A stretch of DNA of 64,000 nt from Cupriavidus campinensis (lineage in GTDB: Bacteria; Pseudomonadota; Gammaproteobacteria; Burkholderiales; Burkholderiaceae): the NCBI RefSeq assembly GCF_905397395.1, contig NZ_CAJPVH010000006.1:62001-126000 (forward strand), in the 5' to 3' direction. The translations under genes and the position numbers were made by a program. The notes below the pieces were generated by a model. That model had not been told where the DNA came from. It made no database searches and saw nothing but the letters and a program-made list of their open reading frames with translations. Of the stretch, positions 8,563-19,241 are shown one piece after another (within the stretch, counting starts at the first letter, position 1; each line of letters begins with the position of its first letter).

Positions 8563-8955
8563 TCAGAACTGCTGGTCCGGGTACATGGGCTTGCGGTCGT
8601 TCAGGTACAGCCAACCCTTGACGATACGATACAGCATCCAAAGTGACAACACGCACCACATCACCCATGCCACCGGCGCCAACAGGATGGTGAAGAACAG
8701 GACCCAGCTCAGCGCGAACCAGAGCACCGACCACCAGAACGTGCGGATCTGCCAGGCGAAATGCGAGGCATACAGCGTGCCGCGCGTGTCGTCGCGCTTC
8801 ACATAGTTCACCACGATCGCGATCAGCGCCGTGATGCCGCCCGTCAGCCAGAAAATGGCGTAGAGCGCATACAGGATATGCGTGAGCTTGCGCAAGCCGC
8901 TCAACCTGTCGTCTTCAGCCGTGGTAGTGACTTGCGTGGTGGTGTCAGTCGACAT
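8563..8955 (-). CDS. Small polytopic membrane protein (DUF4870-like)
   Basis: 130-residue inner-membrane protein with about three hydrophobic segments: LTHILYALYAIFWLTGGITALIAIVVNYV, then a WSVLWFALSWVLFFTILL stretch, then an AWVMWCVLSLWMLYRIV stretch. The cytoplasmic loop VKRDDTRGTLYASHFAWQIRTFW resembles the DUF4870 pattern in which a basic loop precedes a helix. The start at 8955 has GGAGGG just upstream; a longer frame to 9015 lacks such a site. It lies between hisE and hinT and is probably co-transcribed with them. Function unknown. Confidence 0.75.
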   Translation of the reverse strand: MSTDTTTQVTTTAEDDRLSGLRKLTHILYALYAIFWLTGGITALIAIVVNYVKRDDTRGTLYASHFAWQIRTFWWSVLWFALSWVLFFTILLAPVAWVMWCVLSLWMLYRIVKGWLYLNDRKPMYPDQQF

Positions 8956-9027
8956 CGTACCCTCCAGCGTCCGTTGCGTGCATGGCGCGCGGCGCGGGAC
9001 GATTCCCGCGCCCACATGCGCATTATG

Positions 9028-9414
9028 CTACGCCTTGCGGCTCGCCTTCTCGGCCAGGCCGGAAAGTCCCTCGCGCCGCGCCAGTTCGCCGACCACGTCG
9101 GCCGGACTCAGCCCGAAGCGCGCCAGCAGCACCATGGTGTGGAACCACAGATCGGCCACCTCGTAGACCACCTTGCCGGTGGCCTCGGCGCTCAGGCCAG
9201 CGGCGCGGGCGTCCTTGGCGGCCATCACGGTCTCGGTGGCTTCCTCGCCAATCTTCTTCAGGATGGCGTCGTCGCCCTTGTGGAACAGCCTGGCCACGTA
9301 GGACTTGTCCGGATCGCCGCCGTTCTCGGGCTTGCGGGACTCGAGCGTAGCGGCCACGCGCGCCAGCACATCGGCCAGGTCCGCCGGGACGGCGGGGTTC
9401 GGGGTATCGCTCAT
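9028..9414 (-). CDS. hisE: Phosphoribosyl-ATP pyrophosphatase
   Basis: 128-residue enzyme for histidine step 2, hydrolysing phosphoribosyl-ATP to phosphoribosyl-AMP and pyrophosphate. It belongs to the all-alpha NTP pyrophosphatase fold: the metal-binding helices with [15 protein letters not shown] and [15 protein letters not shown] are clear. The start at 9414 gives [13 protein letters not shown] and places it 2 bases after the hisI stop. Here hisE is a separate gene, unlike the fused HisIE of enterobacteria. It is the last his gene in the operon. Confidence 0.96.
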   Translation of the reverse strand: MSDTPNPAVPADLADVLARVAATLESRKPENGGDPDKSYVARLFHKGDDAILKKIGEEATETVMAAKDARAAGLSAEATGKVVYEVADLWFHTMVLLARFGLSPADVVGELARREGLSGLAEKASRKA

Positions 9415-9416
9415 GG

Positions 9417-9818
9417 TTATTTGGCGTAGATGGTGGAGGGGTCCTTGAGCACCGGCTCCACGGTCTGCCAGTCGCCCGACTCCACATCGCCCTCGAATTT
9501 CTGGAAGAAGCACGAATGACGGCCGGTGTGGCAGGCGATGCTGTCCACCTGGGTCACCTTGAGCAGCACCACGTCCTCATCGCAATCCAGACGCATCTCA
9601 TGGACCTTCTGCACGTGGCCCGATTCCTCGCCCTTGTGCCAGAGCCGCTTGCGCGAGCGCGACCAGAACACGGCCTCGCCCAGTTCCACGGTGCGCTGGA
9701 GCGCCTCGCGGTTCATGAACGCGAACATCAGCACATCGTTCGAGCCGACTTCCTGGACGATCACCGGCACCAGGCCGTTGTCGTCCCACTTCACCTTGTT
9801 CAGCCACTTCTTCGCCAT
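9417..9818 (-). CDS. hisI: Phosphoribosyl-AMP cyclohydrolase
   Basis: 133-residue zinc enzyme opening the purine ring of phosphoribosyl-AMP (histidine step 3). Visible family motifs are [18 protein letters not shown], the metal region [12 protein letters not shown] and the zinc-binding [11 protein letters not shown] near the C-terminus. The ATG at 9818 ([11 protein letters not shown]) is preferred; an in-frame GTG at 9824 would overlap the hisF stop. It is the stand-alone form, next to separate hisE. Confidence 0.96.
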   Translation of the reverse strand: MAKKWLNKVKWDDNGLVPVIVQEVGSNDVLMFAFMNREALQRTVELGEAVFWSRSRKRLWHKGEESGHVQKVHEMRLDCDEDVVLLKVTQVDSIACHTGRHSCFFQKFEGDVESGDWQTVEPVLKDPSTIYAK

Positions 9819-9820
9819 GA

Positions 9821-10591
9821 TCACATCCGGACGGGAATGCCCTCGCGGGCCATGAATGCCTTGGCCTCGCCCACCGTGTGCTGGCCATAGTGGAAGATGC
9901 TGGCCGCCAGCACGGCGTCGGCGTGGCCCAGGCGGATGCCGTCGGCCAGGTCCTGCAGGCCGCCCACGCCGCCCGAGGCGATCACGGGCACCGGCACCGC
10001 GTCGCTGACGGCACGGGTCAGTTCCAGGTCAAAGCCGCTCTTGGTGCCGTCGCGGTCCATGCTGGTCAGCAGGATCTCGCCGGCGCCGCGCGCGGCCATT
10101 TCCTTCGCCCATGCCACGGCGTCCAGGCCGGTAGCCTTGCGGCCGCCGTGCGTGAAGACTTCCCAACGTGGCGGCTCGCCCGGCGCGGAACTGCGCTTGG
10201 CGTCGATGGCCACCACGATGCACTGCGAGCCGTACTTGCCCGCGGCATCGGATACCAGTTGCGGATTGGCGATGGCCGAGGAGTTCACGCTGATCTTGTC
10301 CGCCCCGGCGTTGAGCAGCCGGCGCACGTCTTCCACGGCGCGCACCCCGCCGCCCACGGTCAGCGGAATGAACACCTGCGAGGCCACCGCCTCGATGATG
10401 TGGAGGATCAGGTCGCGACCGTCGCTGGTCGCCGTGATGTCGAGAAAAGTGATTTCATCGGCACCTTGCTCGTCATAGCGGCGCGCGATCTCGACCGGGT
10501 CCCCTGCGTCGCGGAGTTCGACGAAGTTGACCCCCTTGACCACCCGCCCGTTGGTCACGTCCAGGCAGGGGATGATACGTTTGGCTAACAT
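9821..10591 (-). CDS. hisF: Imidazole glycerol phosphate synthase, cyclase subunit
   Basis: 256-residue (beta/alpha)8 barrel that, with the glutaminase HisH, turns PRFAR and ammonia into IGP and AICAR. The N-terminus [20 protein letters not shown] carries the catalytic Asp of strand 1 (CLDV). Later phosphate-binding loops [15 protein letters not shown] and [14 protein letters not shown], and the DRDGTKSG segment with the second catalytic Asp, are intact. The start at 10591 gives the standard length; a 61-residue upstream extension of the frame lacks family character. It follows hisA and precedes hisI by 2 bases. Confidence 0.97.
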   Translation of the reverse strand: MLAKRIIPCLDVTNGRVVKGVNFVELRDAGDPVEIARRYDEQGADEITFLDITATSDGRDLILHIIEAVASQVFIPLTVGGGVRAVEDVRRLLNAGADKISVNSSAIANPQLVSDAAGKYGSQCIVVAIDAKRSSAPGEPPRWEVFTHGGRKATGLDAVAWAKEMAARGAGEILLTSMDRDGTKSGFDLELTRAVSDAVPVPVIASGGVGGLQDLADGIRLGHADAVLAASIFHYGQHTVGEAKAFMAREGIPVRM

Positions 10592-10659
10592 GGGTTTCCT
10601 TGCCGCCCGCCCCTTGCCGGGTGGCGGCGTCTTGCCCGGCGCACCCGCGCCGGGGCGGC

Positions 10660-11403
10660 TTACTCTTCGCCCAGCTTGTCCGCGCGCGCCTGCGCCTCGG
10701 TAAAGTTGAGGTCGCCGGAGTAGATGGCACGGCCGCAGATCACGCCTTCCACGCCTTCGCGCTCCACCGCGCACAGTTGCTCGATGTCGGTCAGGTTGGA
10801 CAGCCCGCCGCTGGCGATCACCGGGATCGACATCGACTGCGCCAGCTTCACGGTGGCGTCGATATTGATGCCCTGGAGCATGCCGTCGCGGCCGATATCG
10901 GTGTAGATGATGGCCTCGACGCCGTAATCCTCGTACTTGCGTGCCAGATCCGCCACTTCGTGGCCGGTCAGCTTGCTCCAGCCATCAGTGGCCACCTTGC
11001 CGTCCTTGGCATCGAGGCCGACGATGATGTGGCCGCCGAAGGCCGAGCAGGCGTCCTTCAGGAAGCCGGGGTTCTTGACCGCCGCGGTACCGATGATGAC
11101 GTACGACAGCCCGTCATCCAGCCAGCGCTCGATGGTGTTGAGGTCGCGGATGCCGCCGCCCAGTTGGACGGGGATCTCGTCGCCCACCTCGGCGATGATG
11201 GCCTTGATGGCGGCCTCGTTGCGGGGCTTGCCGACAAAGGCGCCGTTGAGGTCGACCAGATGCAGGCGACGCGCGCCCTGGTTGACCCAGTGACGTGCCA
11301 TGGCGGCGGGATCTTCGGAAAAGACGGTGGCCTGGTCCATGTCGCCTTGTTTGAGGCGTACACACTGACCGTCCTTCAGGTCGATGGCCGGAATGAGCAA
11401 CAT
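10660..11403 (-). CDS. hisA: ProFAR isomerase (phosphoribosylformimino-AICAR ribotide isomerase)
   Basis: 247-residue (beta/alpha)8 barrel that isomerises ProFAR to PRFAR (histidine step 4). The catalytic Asp of strand 1 sits in [15 protein letters not shown] and the second in [12 protein letters not shown], with phosphate-binding [10 protein letters not shown] and [11 protein letters not shown]. Length is standard. It lies between hisH (186-base gap, no ORF) and hisF, the conserved order. Confidence 0.97.
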   Translation of the reverse strand: MLLIPAIDLKDGQCVRLKQGDMDQATVFSEDPAAMARHWVNQGARRLHLVDLNGAFVGKPRNEAAIKAIIAEVGDEIPVQLGGGIRDLNTIERWLDDGLSYVIIGTAAVKNPGFLKDACSAFGGHIIVGLDAKDGKVATDGWSKLTGHEVADLARKYEDYGVEAIIYTDIGRDGMLQGINIDATVKLAQSMSIPVIASGGLSNLTDIEQLCAVEREGVEGVICGRAIYSGDLNFTEAQARADKLGEE

Positions 11404-11589
11404 AAGCGTGACGAGCGTGGTGGTTGTGTAAAAAGGAAAAAGGCAGCGATGCCGGCACGGGCGCCGGTGGGCTCAGGTCATGTCAGTTTGGCAGTTGGAT
11501 GCGCAGTCTGGTCGGTGGCTCTGAACGATCGCTGGTCAGTATCGGGGCGCTTCGGTTCTCGGGATGCTTCTCACGCGCTTCACGGCGCG

Positions 11590-12243
11590 TTACGGATTCC
11601 AGTGCACGAAATTCCGGTAAAGCTGCAAACCCATCGCGGCGCTCTTCTCCGGGTGGAACTGCGTGGCGAAAATATTATCGCGTGCCACCGCGCTGGTAAA
11701 CACGCCGCCGTAGTCGGTTTCGCCCGCGATGTGCGACGCATCCTGCGCGCGCACATAGTAACTGTGGACGAAATAGAACCAGCTTTCGTCCGGAATTCCC
11801 TGCCAGAGCGGGTGCGCGCGCGACTGCCGCACGCGGTTCCAGCCCATCTGGGGCACCTTGAAGCGCGAGCCGTCGGGCTGCGTCAGCCCTTCCAGCTCGA
11901 AACGCACCACTTCGCCCGGCATCAGCGCCAGGCAAGGCGTGGCGGCATTGCCAGTGCGACTTTCGGTGCTACGGTCGAACAGCATCTGTTCGCCAACGCA
12001 CACGCCCAGCAGCGGCTTGCTCGCGGCCGCCTCCACCACGGCCTCCTGCAGCCCGGACGCGCCCAGCGCGCCCATGCAGTCGGGCATGGCGCCCTGCCCC
12101 GGCAGCACCACGCGGTCCGCCGCGCGGATGGCCTCGGGCCGATCCACCACCTGGACATCCGCTTCCGGTGCCGCGGCGCGCAACGCCTGCGCCACCGAGC
12201 GCAGGTTGCCCATGCCGTAATCCACAATTGCTATGGTAGTCAT
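11590..12243 (-). CDS. hisH: Imidazole glycerol phosphate synthase, glutaminase subunit
   Basis: 217-residue class I glutamine amidotransferase supplying ammonia to HisF. The nucleophile motif [13 protein letters not shown] carries the catalytic Cys, and the C-terminal FHPEKS carries His and Glu of the triad. The oxyanion strand signature [12 protein letters not shown] is at residues 5-16. The start at 12243 overlaps the marC stop by 4 bases (ATGA), which points to translational coupling. Family members usually read GVCLGMQ at the nucleophile; this one reads GVCVGEQ, a mild variant. Confidence 0.96.
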   Translation of the reverse strand: MTTIAIVDYGMGNLRSVAQALRAAAPEADVQVVDRPEAIRAADRVVLPGQGAMPDCMGALGASGLQEAVVEAAASKPLLGVCVGEQMLFDRSTESRTGNAATPCLALMPGEVVRFELEGLTQPDGSRFKVPQMGWNRVRQSRAHPLWQGIPDESWFYFVHSYYVRAQDASHIAGETDYGGVFTSAVARDNIFATQFHPEKSAAMGLQLYRNFVHWNP

Positions 12244-12863
12244 GATTTCAAAACAGGCAACAATGTCTTCAGCCCGTCCACAATGAACTCGACGGCCAGC
12301 GCCGACAGGATCAAACCCATCAGACGCGTGCCAATATTGATCCCGGTGCGCCCCATCACCCGTGCGATGGGGTCCGCCGCGCGGAACGTCAGGTACACCA
12401 CGGCCCCCAGCACCACGCCAATCCCCACCAGCACCAGCGACTGCCACCAGTGCGCCGACTTGCCGGCATAGACGATCACCGTGCTGATGGACCCCGGCCC
12501 GGTCAGCAGCGGAATCGCCAGCGGCACCACCGCGATGCTGGCCTTGGCGTCGGCCTCGTCCTCTTCCTCGGGCGTGGCCTTGGTGCGGCTGGTCTGCGCG
12601 TTCAGCATGTTCATGGCCATCATGATCATGATCAGCCCGCCACCCACCTGCAGCGACGCCACCGAGATATTGAAGAACTCGATGATCTGCTGCCCCAGCA
12701 GCGCCGAAACCGCCACCACGATCGCCACCGACATCGACGCCGTCTTGATGGTACGCAGCTTTTCCGCTTCCGTCTGCTGACTGGTCAGGCTGATGAAGAA
12801 CGGGATCGCCCCGATCGGATTGATCAGCGCCAGCAGCGAGATAAAGGACTTGAGCGTATCCAT
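12240..12863 (-). CDS. MarC/YchE-family integral membrane protein
   Basis: 207-residue polytopic membrane protein with about six helices (for example [20 protein letters not shown] and [19 protein letters not shown]). The family hallmarks NPIGAIPFF and [13 protein letters not shown] [14 protein letters not shown] are present. A charged cytoplasmic loop ([14 protein letters not shown]) splits the two halves. The family was once tied to multiple antibiotic resistance, a link later questioned; transport activity is unproven. It sits inside the histidine operon between hisB and hisH and overlaps hisH by 4 bases, so it is translated as part of it. Confidence 0.93.
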   Translation of the reverse strand: MDTLKSFISLLALINPIGAIPFFISLTSQQTEAEKLRTIKTASMSVAIVVAVSALLGQQIIEFFNISVASLQVGGGLIMIMMAMNMLNAQTSRTKATPEEEDEADAKASIAVVPLAIPLLTGPGSISTVIVYAGKSAHWWQSLVLVGIGVVLGAVVYLTFRAADPIARVMGRTGINIGTRLMGLILSALAVEFIVDGLKTLLPVLKS

Positions 12864-12929
12864 CGGTTGCGCGGTCGGGTGAGCGTCAGCGGGCGCCGCA
12901 ACCGGCCGGCACGCCCTCAGGTTCGGGTC

Positions 12930-12947
12930 GGGCCCGGTAGCGGGCCC
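12930..12947 (-). other. GC hairpin between hisB and marC
   Basis: GGGCCCG-GTAG-CGGGCCC, perfect 7-base arms in the 97-base gap inside the his operon. No T-run follows on either strand, so it is more likely a processing or mRNA-stability element than a terminator. Confidence 0.4.
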
Positions 12948-12960
12948 CTCGCCTTATGCC

Positions 12961-13548
12961 TTAAAGCGTCCCTTTTGTCGATGGAATCGTGTTGCCGGCA
13001 CGCGGGTCGAGCTCCACCGCCATGCGCAGCGCCCGCCCGAAGGCTTTGAACACCGTTTCGCATTGATGATGGGCATTGATGCCGCGCAGGTTGTCGATAT
13101 GGAGCGTCACACCGGCGTGGTTGACGAAACCTCGGAAAAATTCGATGGTCAGGTCCACGTCGAAGCTGCCCACGCGCGCACGGGTGAACGGCACGTGGAA
13201 TTCCAGGCCGGGGCGGCCCGAGAAGTCGATCACCACGCGCGACAGGCACTCGTCCAGCGGCACGTAGCTGTGGCCGTAGCGGGTGATGCCCTTCTTGTCG
13301 CCGATCGCCTTGGCCACGGCCTGGCCGAGCGTGATGCCGACGTCTTCCACGGTGTGGTGGTCGTCGATATGCAGGTCGCCGCGGGCCTCGACTTCGAGGT
13401 CGACCATGCCATGGCGGGCAATCTGGTCCAGCATGTGGTCGAGGAACGGCACGCCGGTGGCCAGCTTCTGGCGACCGGTGCCATCAAGATTCAGCGAAAC
13501 GCGGATCTGCGTTTCCGAGGTATCGCGGGTGACCTCTGCTACACGCAT
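12961..13548 (-). CDS. hisB: Imidazoleglycerol-phosphate dehydratase
   Basis: 195-residue monofunctional enzyme of histidine step 6, a manganese-dependent dehydratase. Paired metal motifs are visible: FLDHML near residue 36 with [13 protein letters not shown] (about 62-74), and the second half [19 protein letters not shown]. The start [14 protein letters not shown] at 13548 gives the usual length; a 13-residue upstream extension overlaps the end of hisC. There is no fused phosphatase domain, so histidinol phosphatase must be encoded elsewhere. Confidence 0.97.
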   Translation of the reverse strand: MRVAEVTRDTSETQIRVSLNLDGTGRQKLATGVPFLDHMLDQIARHGMVDLEVEARGDLHIDDHHTVEDVGITLGQAVAKAIGDKKGITRYGHSYVPLDECLSRVVIDFSGRPGLEFHVPFTRARVGSFDVDLTIEFFRGFVNHAGVTLHIDNLRGINAHHQCETVFKAFGRALRMAVELDPRAGNTIPSTKGTL

Positions 13549-13555
13549 GGTGGGG

Positions 13556-14656
13556 TTAATCCTGCAATGAAGCGGCAAATGCTTCAAGAAACTGCGCGTT
13601 TTCTTCGGGTGTGCTGACCGTCACGCGCAGACAGTTGGCCAGCAATGCGTGCATTTTACTCACGTTCTTGATCAATACCTTCCGCGCGAGCAGCCGGTCG
13701 AACGTCTGTGCCGCATCCGCCACGCGGATCAGCAGGAAGTTGGCGGCGCTCGGGAACACGGTCACGCCCGGCTGGGCAGCCATCGCCTCGGCCAGCCGGC
13801 CGCGTTCGGCGCGCAGCTGGGCCGCCTGCTCGTCGAGCACATCCACATGTTCAAGCGCGAACAGCGCGGTGGCCTCGGTCAGCACGTTGACGTTGTACGG
13901 CGGGCGCACCTTGTCCAGCTGCGCCAGCCACTCGGGTGCGCCGGCCACGTAGCCGAGGCGGATCCCGGCCAGGCCCAGCTTCGACACCGTGCGCATGACC
14001 AGCAGATTGCCGAATTCGGTCAGGCGCGGCATCCAGCTTTCCTGGGCGAACGGCTGGTAGGCCTCGTCCACCACCACCAGGCTGTGGCAGACCTCGCCCT
14101 GGGCGGCGCGGACGATGGCCTCCATGTCGGCCGCATCGAACAGGTTGCCGGTGGGGTTGTTCGGGTAGGCGAGATAGATGATGGCCGGCTTGTGCTCGGC
14201 CATGGCGGCCAGCATCGCCGCGCGGTCCAGCGTGAAATCGGCGCGCAGCGGCACGCCGACGAATTCCAGCCCGGCGAACTGCGCCGACATCGCATACATG
14301 ACGAAACCGGGCACCGGCGCCAGCACCTTGGCGCCGGGGCGCGCGGCCGCCAGCGACAGCATGCTGATGATCTCGTCCGAGCCGTTGCCCAGCAGCACGT
14401 CCATGCCGGCCGGCACGTCCATGACGGCGCGCAGCCGGGCGCGCAGCGCCTCGCTGCTCGGCACCGGGTAGCGGTTCAGCGCCACCTCGCCGAGCCGCGC
14501 GGCCAGCTGGTCGCGCAGCGCGGGCGGCAGGCGGTACGGATTCTCCATGGCGTCCAGCTTCACCAGACCGTGCGAGTCCGCCACGTGGTAGGCGCCCATG
14601 GCGCGTACGTCGTCACGGATGATGCGTTCGATCAGGGAAGGGTCTGCGGCCGACAT
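13556..14656 (-). CDS. hisC: Histidinol-phosphate aminotransferase
   Basis: 366-residue fold-type I PLP enzyme converting imidazole-acetol phosphate to histidinol phosphate. It begins with the family pattern [11 protein letters not shown] and contains [13 protein letters not shown] (PLP phosphate loop), [18 protein letters not shown] and the lysine-bearing [14 protein letters not shown]. The catalytic lysine is in SKLGLAG. Length is typical. It lies between hisD and hisB with short gaps. Confidence 0.96.
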   Translation of the reverse strand: MSAADPSLIERIIRDDVRAMGAYHVADSHGLVKLDAMENPYRLPPALRDQLAARLGEVALNRYPVPSSEALRARLRAVMDVPAGMDVLLGNGSDEIISMLSLAAARPGAKVLAPVPGFVMYAMSAQFAGLEFVGVPLRADFTLDRAAMLAAMAEHKPAIIYLAYPNNPTGNLFDAADMEAIVRAAQGEVCHSLVVVDEAYQPFAQESWMPRLTEFGNLLVMRTVSKLGLAGIRLGYVAGAPEWLAQLDKVRPPYNVNVLTEATALFALEHVDVLDEQAAQLRAERGRLAEAMAAQPGVTVFPSAANFLLIRVADAAQTFDRLLARKVLIKNVSKMHALLANCLRVTVSTPEENAQFLEAFAASLQD

Positions 14657-14695
14657 GAAAAATCCTTTATGTTCAAAGAGTTGCGCGCGCTGGCA

Positions 14696-16033
14696 TCAGC
14701 CGCGCTTGAAACGGTATTCCGCGCTGCGGGCGTGGGCCTGGAGGCCCTCGCCATAGGCAAGTTCGGCGGCGATCTGCCCCAGCATCTGCGCGCCGCCCTC
14801 GCTGACCTCGATCAGGCTCGAGCGCTTCTGGAAGTCGTACACGCCCAGCGGCGACGAGAAGCGCGCCGTGCGCGAGGTCGGCAGTACGTGGTTCGGGCCC
14901 GCGCAGTAGTCGCCGAGCGACTCGCTGGTGTAGCGGCCCAGGAAAATGGCGCCGGCGTGGCGGATCTTCTCGCTCCACTGGCGCGGGTTCTCGGCGGAGA
15001 TCTCCAGGTGTTCCGGGGCGATGGCATTGGCGATCTCGCACGCCTCCTCCATATCGCGCACCTTGATCAACGCGCCCCGGCCCGCCAGCGAGGCATGGAT
15101 CACCTCGCGGCGCGGCATGGTCGGCAGCTGGCGGCGGATGCTCGCCTCCACGCGGTCCAGGTATTCGGCGTCCGGGCAGAGCAGGATCGACTGCGCCAGT
15201 TCATCGTGCTCGGCCTGCGAGAACAGGTCCATCGCCACCCAGTCCGGGTCGGTGGTGCCATCGCAGATCACCAGGATCTCGGACGGCCCGGCGATCATGT
15301 CGATGCCGACCGTGCCGAACACGCGGCGCTTGGCCGCCGCCACGTAGGCGTTGCCGGGGCCGACGATCTTGTCCACCTGCGGCAGCGTGGCCGTGCCGTA
15401 GGCCAGCGCGCCCACGGCCTGGGCCCCGCCGATCGTGAACACCCGGTCCACGCCGGCGATCTGCGCGGCGGCCAGCACCAGCTCGTTGCGCACGCCGCCG
15501 GGCGTGGGCACGACCATGATCACTTCCTTCACGCCGGCCACGCGGGCCGGAATGGCGTTCATCAGCACCGACGACGGATACGCCGCCTTGCCGCCCGGCA
15601 CGTACAGGCCCACGCGGTCCAGCGGGGTCACCTTCTGGCCCAGCATCGTGCCGTCGGACTCGGTGTATTCCCAGCTATGGCTGCCGCATTCGATCTTCTG
15701 CTTCTCGTGGTAGGCCCGCACGCGCGCGGCGGCGGCCTCCAGCGCGGCGCGGCGCTTGGGCTCCAGGTCTTCCAGCGCGGCTTCCAGTTGGGACTGCGAC
15801 AGCTCCAGCGCGCCCATCGATGCCGCCTCCAGGCGGTCGAAGCGGCGCGTGTATTCGAGTACGGCGTCGTCGCCGCGCTGGCGCACATCGGCCAGGATCT
15901 CGGCCGCGGCGCGGTCGATGGCCTCGTCCTCGGAGGCCTCGAACGCCAGCACCTGGCGCAGCGCGTGCGCGAAGCCCGGCTCCGCCGCGTCCAGCCGGCG
16001 TATCGACAGGTTATCCATTTCGCTTTCGTTCAT
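14696..16033 (-). CDS. hisD: Histidinol dehydrogenase
   Basis: 445-residue NAD- and zinc-dependent enzyme doing the last two oxidations of histidine synthesis. Recognisable blocks include [64 protein letters not shown] and the zinc-site [13 protein letters not shown]. The ATG at 16033 was chosen because AGGAAGGAAG lies directly upstream; a GTG at 16054 would place that site inside the gene. It sits between hisG and hisC. Confidence 0.97.
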   Translation of the reverse strand: MNESEMDNLSIRRLDAAEPGFAHALRQVLAFEASEDEAIDRAAAEILADVRQRGDDAVLEYTRRFDRLEAASMGALELSQSQLEAALEDLEPKRRAALEAAAARVRAYHEKQKIECGSHSWEYTESDGTMLGQKVTPLDRVGLYVPGGKAAYPSSVLMNAIPARVAGVKEVIMVVPTPGGVRNELVLAAAQIAGVDRVFTIGGAQAVGALAYGTATLPQVDKIVGPGNAYVAAAKRRVFGTVGIDMIAGPSEILVICDGTTDPDWVAMDLFSQAEHDELAQSILLCPDAEYLDRVEASIRRQLPTMPRREVIHASLAGRGALIKVRDMEEACEIANAIAPEHLEISAENPRQWSEKIRHAGAIFLGRYTSESLGDYCAGPNHVLPTSRTARFSSPLGVYDFQKRSSLIEVSEGGAQMLGQIAAELAYGEGLQAHARSAEYRFKRG

Positions 16034-16072
16034 GACTTCCTTCCTCACGGGCACCCCGGGTGCGGCAATGCC

Positions 16073-16747
16073 TCAGGCGAGCGCTGCCGAGGCCCGTTCA
16101 AATGCTTCGAGAATCGGCGTGAGCCGTTCCCGCTTGAGCTTGAGCGCGGCCTGGTTGACCACCAGCCGCGACGAAATCTGCACGATCTCTTCCACTTCGA
16201 CGAGGTTGTTGGCGCGCAGCGTGCCGCCCGTGCTCACCAGGTCGACGATGGCATCGGACAGGCCCACCAGCGGGCCCAGCTCCATCGAGCCGTACAGCTT
16301 GATCAGGTCGACGTGCACGCCCTTCTTGGCGAAGTGCTCGCGCGCGGTCTGCACGTACTTGGTGGCCACGGCCAGCCGCGCGCCCTGGCGCACCGCATTG
16401 GCGTAGTCGAAGCCGGCCGGCACCGCCACCGACATGCGGCAGCGGGCGATATTCAGGTCGATCGGCGCGTACAGCCCGGTCATGCCGGTTTCCATCAGCA
16501 CGTCCTTGCCCGCCACGCCGAAGTCCGCCGCGCCGTACTGCACGTAGGTCGGCACGTCCGAGGCGCGCACGATGATCACGCGCACCGCCGGGTCCGACGT
16601 CGGCAGGATCAGCTTGCGCGACGTCTCCGGGTCCTCGGTCACGTGGATGCCGGCGGCCGCCAGCAGCGGCAGCGTCTCGGAGAAGATGCGGCCCTTGGAC
16701 AGCGCCAGCGTAAGCTGGTCGGGCGAGGCGTTGAAAGCTGGGCTCAT
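16073..16747 (-). CDS. hisG: ATP phosphoribosyltransferase, short form
   Basis: 224-residue catalytic subunit of the first and feedback-regulated step of histidine synthesis (ATP + PRPP). It starts the two-domain periplasmic-binding-like fold with [18 protein letters not shown] and has the PRPP loop region [14 protein letters not shown]. The protein ends there: the C-terminal histidine-binding domain of the long form is absent, so by family knowledge it needs the HisZ regulatory subunit. No hisZ occurs in this window. First his gene after murA. Confidence 0.97.
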   Translation of the reverse strand: MSPAFNASPDQLTLALSKGRIFSETLPLLAAAGIHVTEDPETSRKLILPTSDPAVRVIIVRASDVPTYVQYGAADFGVAGKDVLMETGMTGLYAPIDLNIARCRMSVAVPAGFDYANAVRQGARLAVATKYVQTAREHFAKKGVHVDLIKLYGSMELGPLVGLSDAIVDLVSTGGTLRANNLVEVEEIVQISSRLVVNQAALKLKRERLTPILEAFERASAALA

Positions 16748-16789
16748 CGTACGTTCTTCAATTCTTCTTGCAGTGTTTCAGGGGCCGTC

Positions 16790-18097
<1,308 letters not shown>

Positions 18098-18349
18098 TCA
18101 GGCAGCGCCCGACCCGGCCTTCCATTCGGCCGGGGTCAGCGTCTTCATCGACAGCGCATGGATCTCGGCGCGCATGCGGTCGCCCAGCGCCGCGTAGACG
18201 CGCTGGTGCCGCTGGATCAGGCGCTTGCCGTCGAACTCCGCGCTGACGATGGTGGCAAAGAAGTGCTGGCCGTCGCCTTCCACTTCCAGATGGTCGCAGG
18301 GCAACCCTTGGGCAATGTATTCCCTGACTTGTTCCGGTGTAGGCAGCAT
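18098..18349 (-). CDS. ibaG: BolA-family protein (IbaG/YrbA-like)
   Basis: 83-residue BolA-like protein, expected to bind an Fe-S cluster together with a monothiol glutaredoxin. The conserved core LIQRHQRVYAALGDRMRAEIHALSMKT includes the RHQ-Y-L helix and the HALS-type C-terminal motif with the candidate ligand His. The neighbour murA and the Mla genes upstream match the E. coli mla-ibaG-murA order, which supports IbaG over BolA. The start at 18349 (MLPTPEQVREYI) gives the usual length. Confidence 0.9.
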   Translation of the reverse strand: MLPTPEQVREYIAQGLPCDHLEVEGDGQHFFATIVSAEFDGKRLIQRHQRVYAALGDRMRAEIHALSMKTLTPAEWKAGSGAA

Positions 18350-18392
18350 GTCTGTCTCTTGTGAATTTGTGTCGATCGCGTGCGGGGTAGCG

Positions 18393-19241
18393 TCAGTGGC
18401 GCAGCTTGTAGCCGGTGCTGAGCAGCCGCAGCGCCAGCCCGGCCAGCACCGCGAAGGACACGGCCACCACGGCCAGGCTGTGCAGGGGCGGCACGTCCGA
18501 TACGCCAAAGAAGCCGTAGCGGAACCCGTCGATCATGTAGAAGAACGGGTTGGCGTGCGACACCGCCTGCCAGAACGGCGGCAGCGAGTGAATCGAATAG
18601 AACACGCCGGACAGGAACGTCGCCGGCATGATCAGAAAATTCTGAAAAGCGGCCAGCTGGTCGAACTTTTCGGCCCAGATACCCGCAATCAGCCCCAACG
18701 TACCGAGAATGCCGGCCCCGCCCAGTGCGAAGACCAGGATCCAGGCGACGTTGTACACATGCAGGTGCGCGAACCACGCCGTCACCAGCAACACGCCCAG
18801 CCCCACGCTCAGGCCACGGATGACCGACGCCGCCACGTAGGCGCCGAACATTTCCCAGTGGGACAGCGGCGGCAGCATGATGAACACCAGGTTTCCGGTG
18901 ATCTTGGACTGGATCAGCGACGACGAACTGTTCGCAAACGCATTCTGGAGAATGCTCATCATCACCAGCCCCGGCACCAGGAAAGCGGTATAGCTGATCT
19001 GGTCGTACACCCGCACGCGGTCTTCCAGCACATGGCCGAAGATCAGCAGGTACAGCACGGCGGTCAGCACCGGCGCGGCCACGGTCTGGAACGCCACCTT
19101 CCAGAAACGCAGCACTTCCTTGTAGAGCAGCGTGCGGAAGCCGACGAAGCCGCCCACCGCCATGGCATCCAGCCGGGCTTTGTCGGTCAGGTCGGACAGC
19201 TCCGAGGCGCGATTGTCGAGTTGGTCGATAGGTCGGGTCAT
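18393..19241 (-). CDS. ABC-2 type exporter permease (YadH-like)
   Basis: 282-residue permease of the ABC-2 family with six membrane segments, for example QTVAAPVLTAVLYLLIFG and FLIMPATFLSGVFYSIHSLP. The family signature region around NFLIMPATFLSGVFYSI and the late LPPFWQAVSHANPFFYMID pattern match YadH/NodJ-like exporters. The start at 19241 overlaps the ATPase stop by 4 bases (ATGA). It pairs with that ATPase. The substrate is unknown; position between the Mla genes and murA suggests an envelope role, which is inference only. Confidence 0.88.
   Translation of the reverse strand: MTRPIDQLDNRASELSDLTDKARLDAMAVGGFVGFRTLLYKEVLRFWKVAFQTVAAPVLTAVLYLLIFGHVLEDRVRVYDQISYTAFLVPGLVMMSILQNAFANSSSSLIQSKITGNLVFIMLPPLSHWEMFGAYVAASVIRGLSVGLGVLLVTAWFAHLHVYNVAWILVFALGGAGILGTLGLIAGIWAEKFDQLAAFQNFLIMPATFLSGVFYSIHSLPPFWQAVSHANPFFYMIDGFRYGFFGVSDVPPLHSLAVVAVSFAVLAGLALRLLSTGYKLRH

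Noticed and set aside
11428..11441. T-rich stretch (minus strand) between hisH and hisA as a terminator
   Set aside because: The nearest stem (GCCGG, loop, CCGGT) is short and 10 bases away from the T-run, and the genes are one pathway, so no terminator is claimed.
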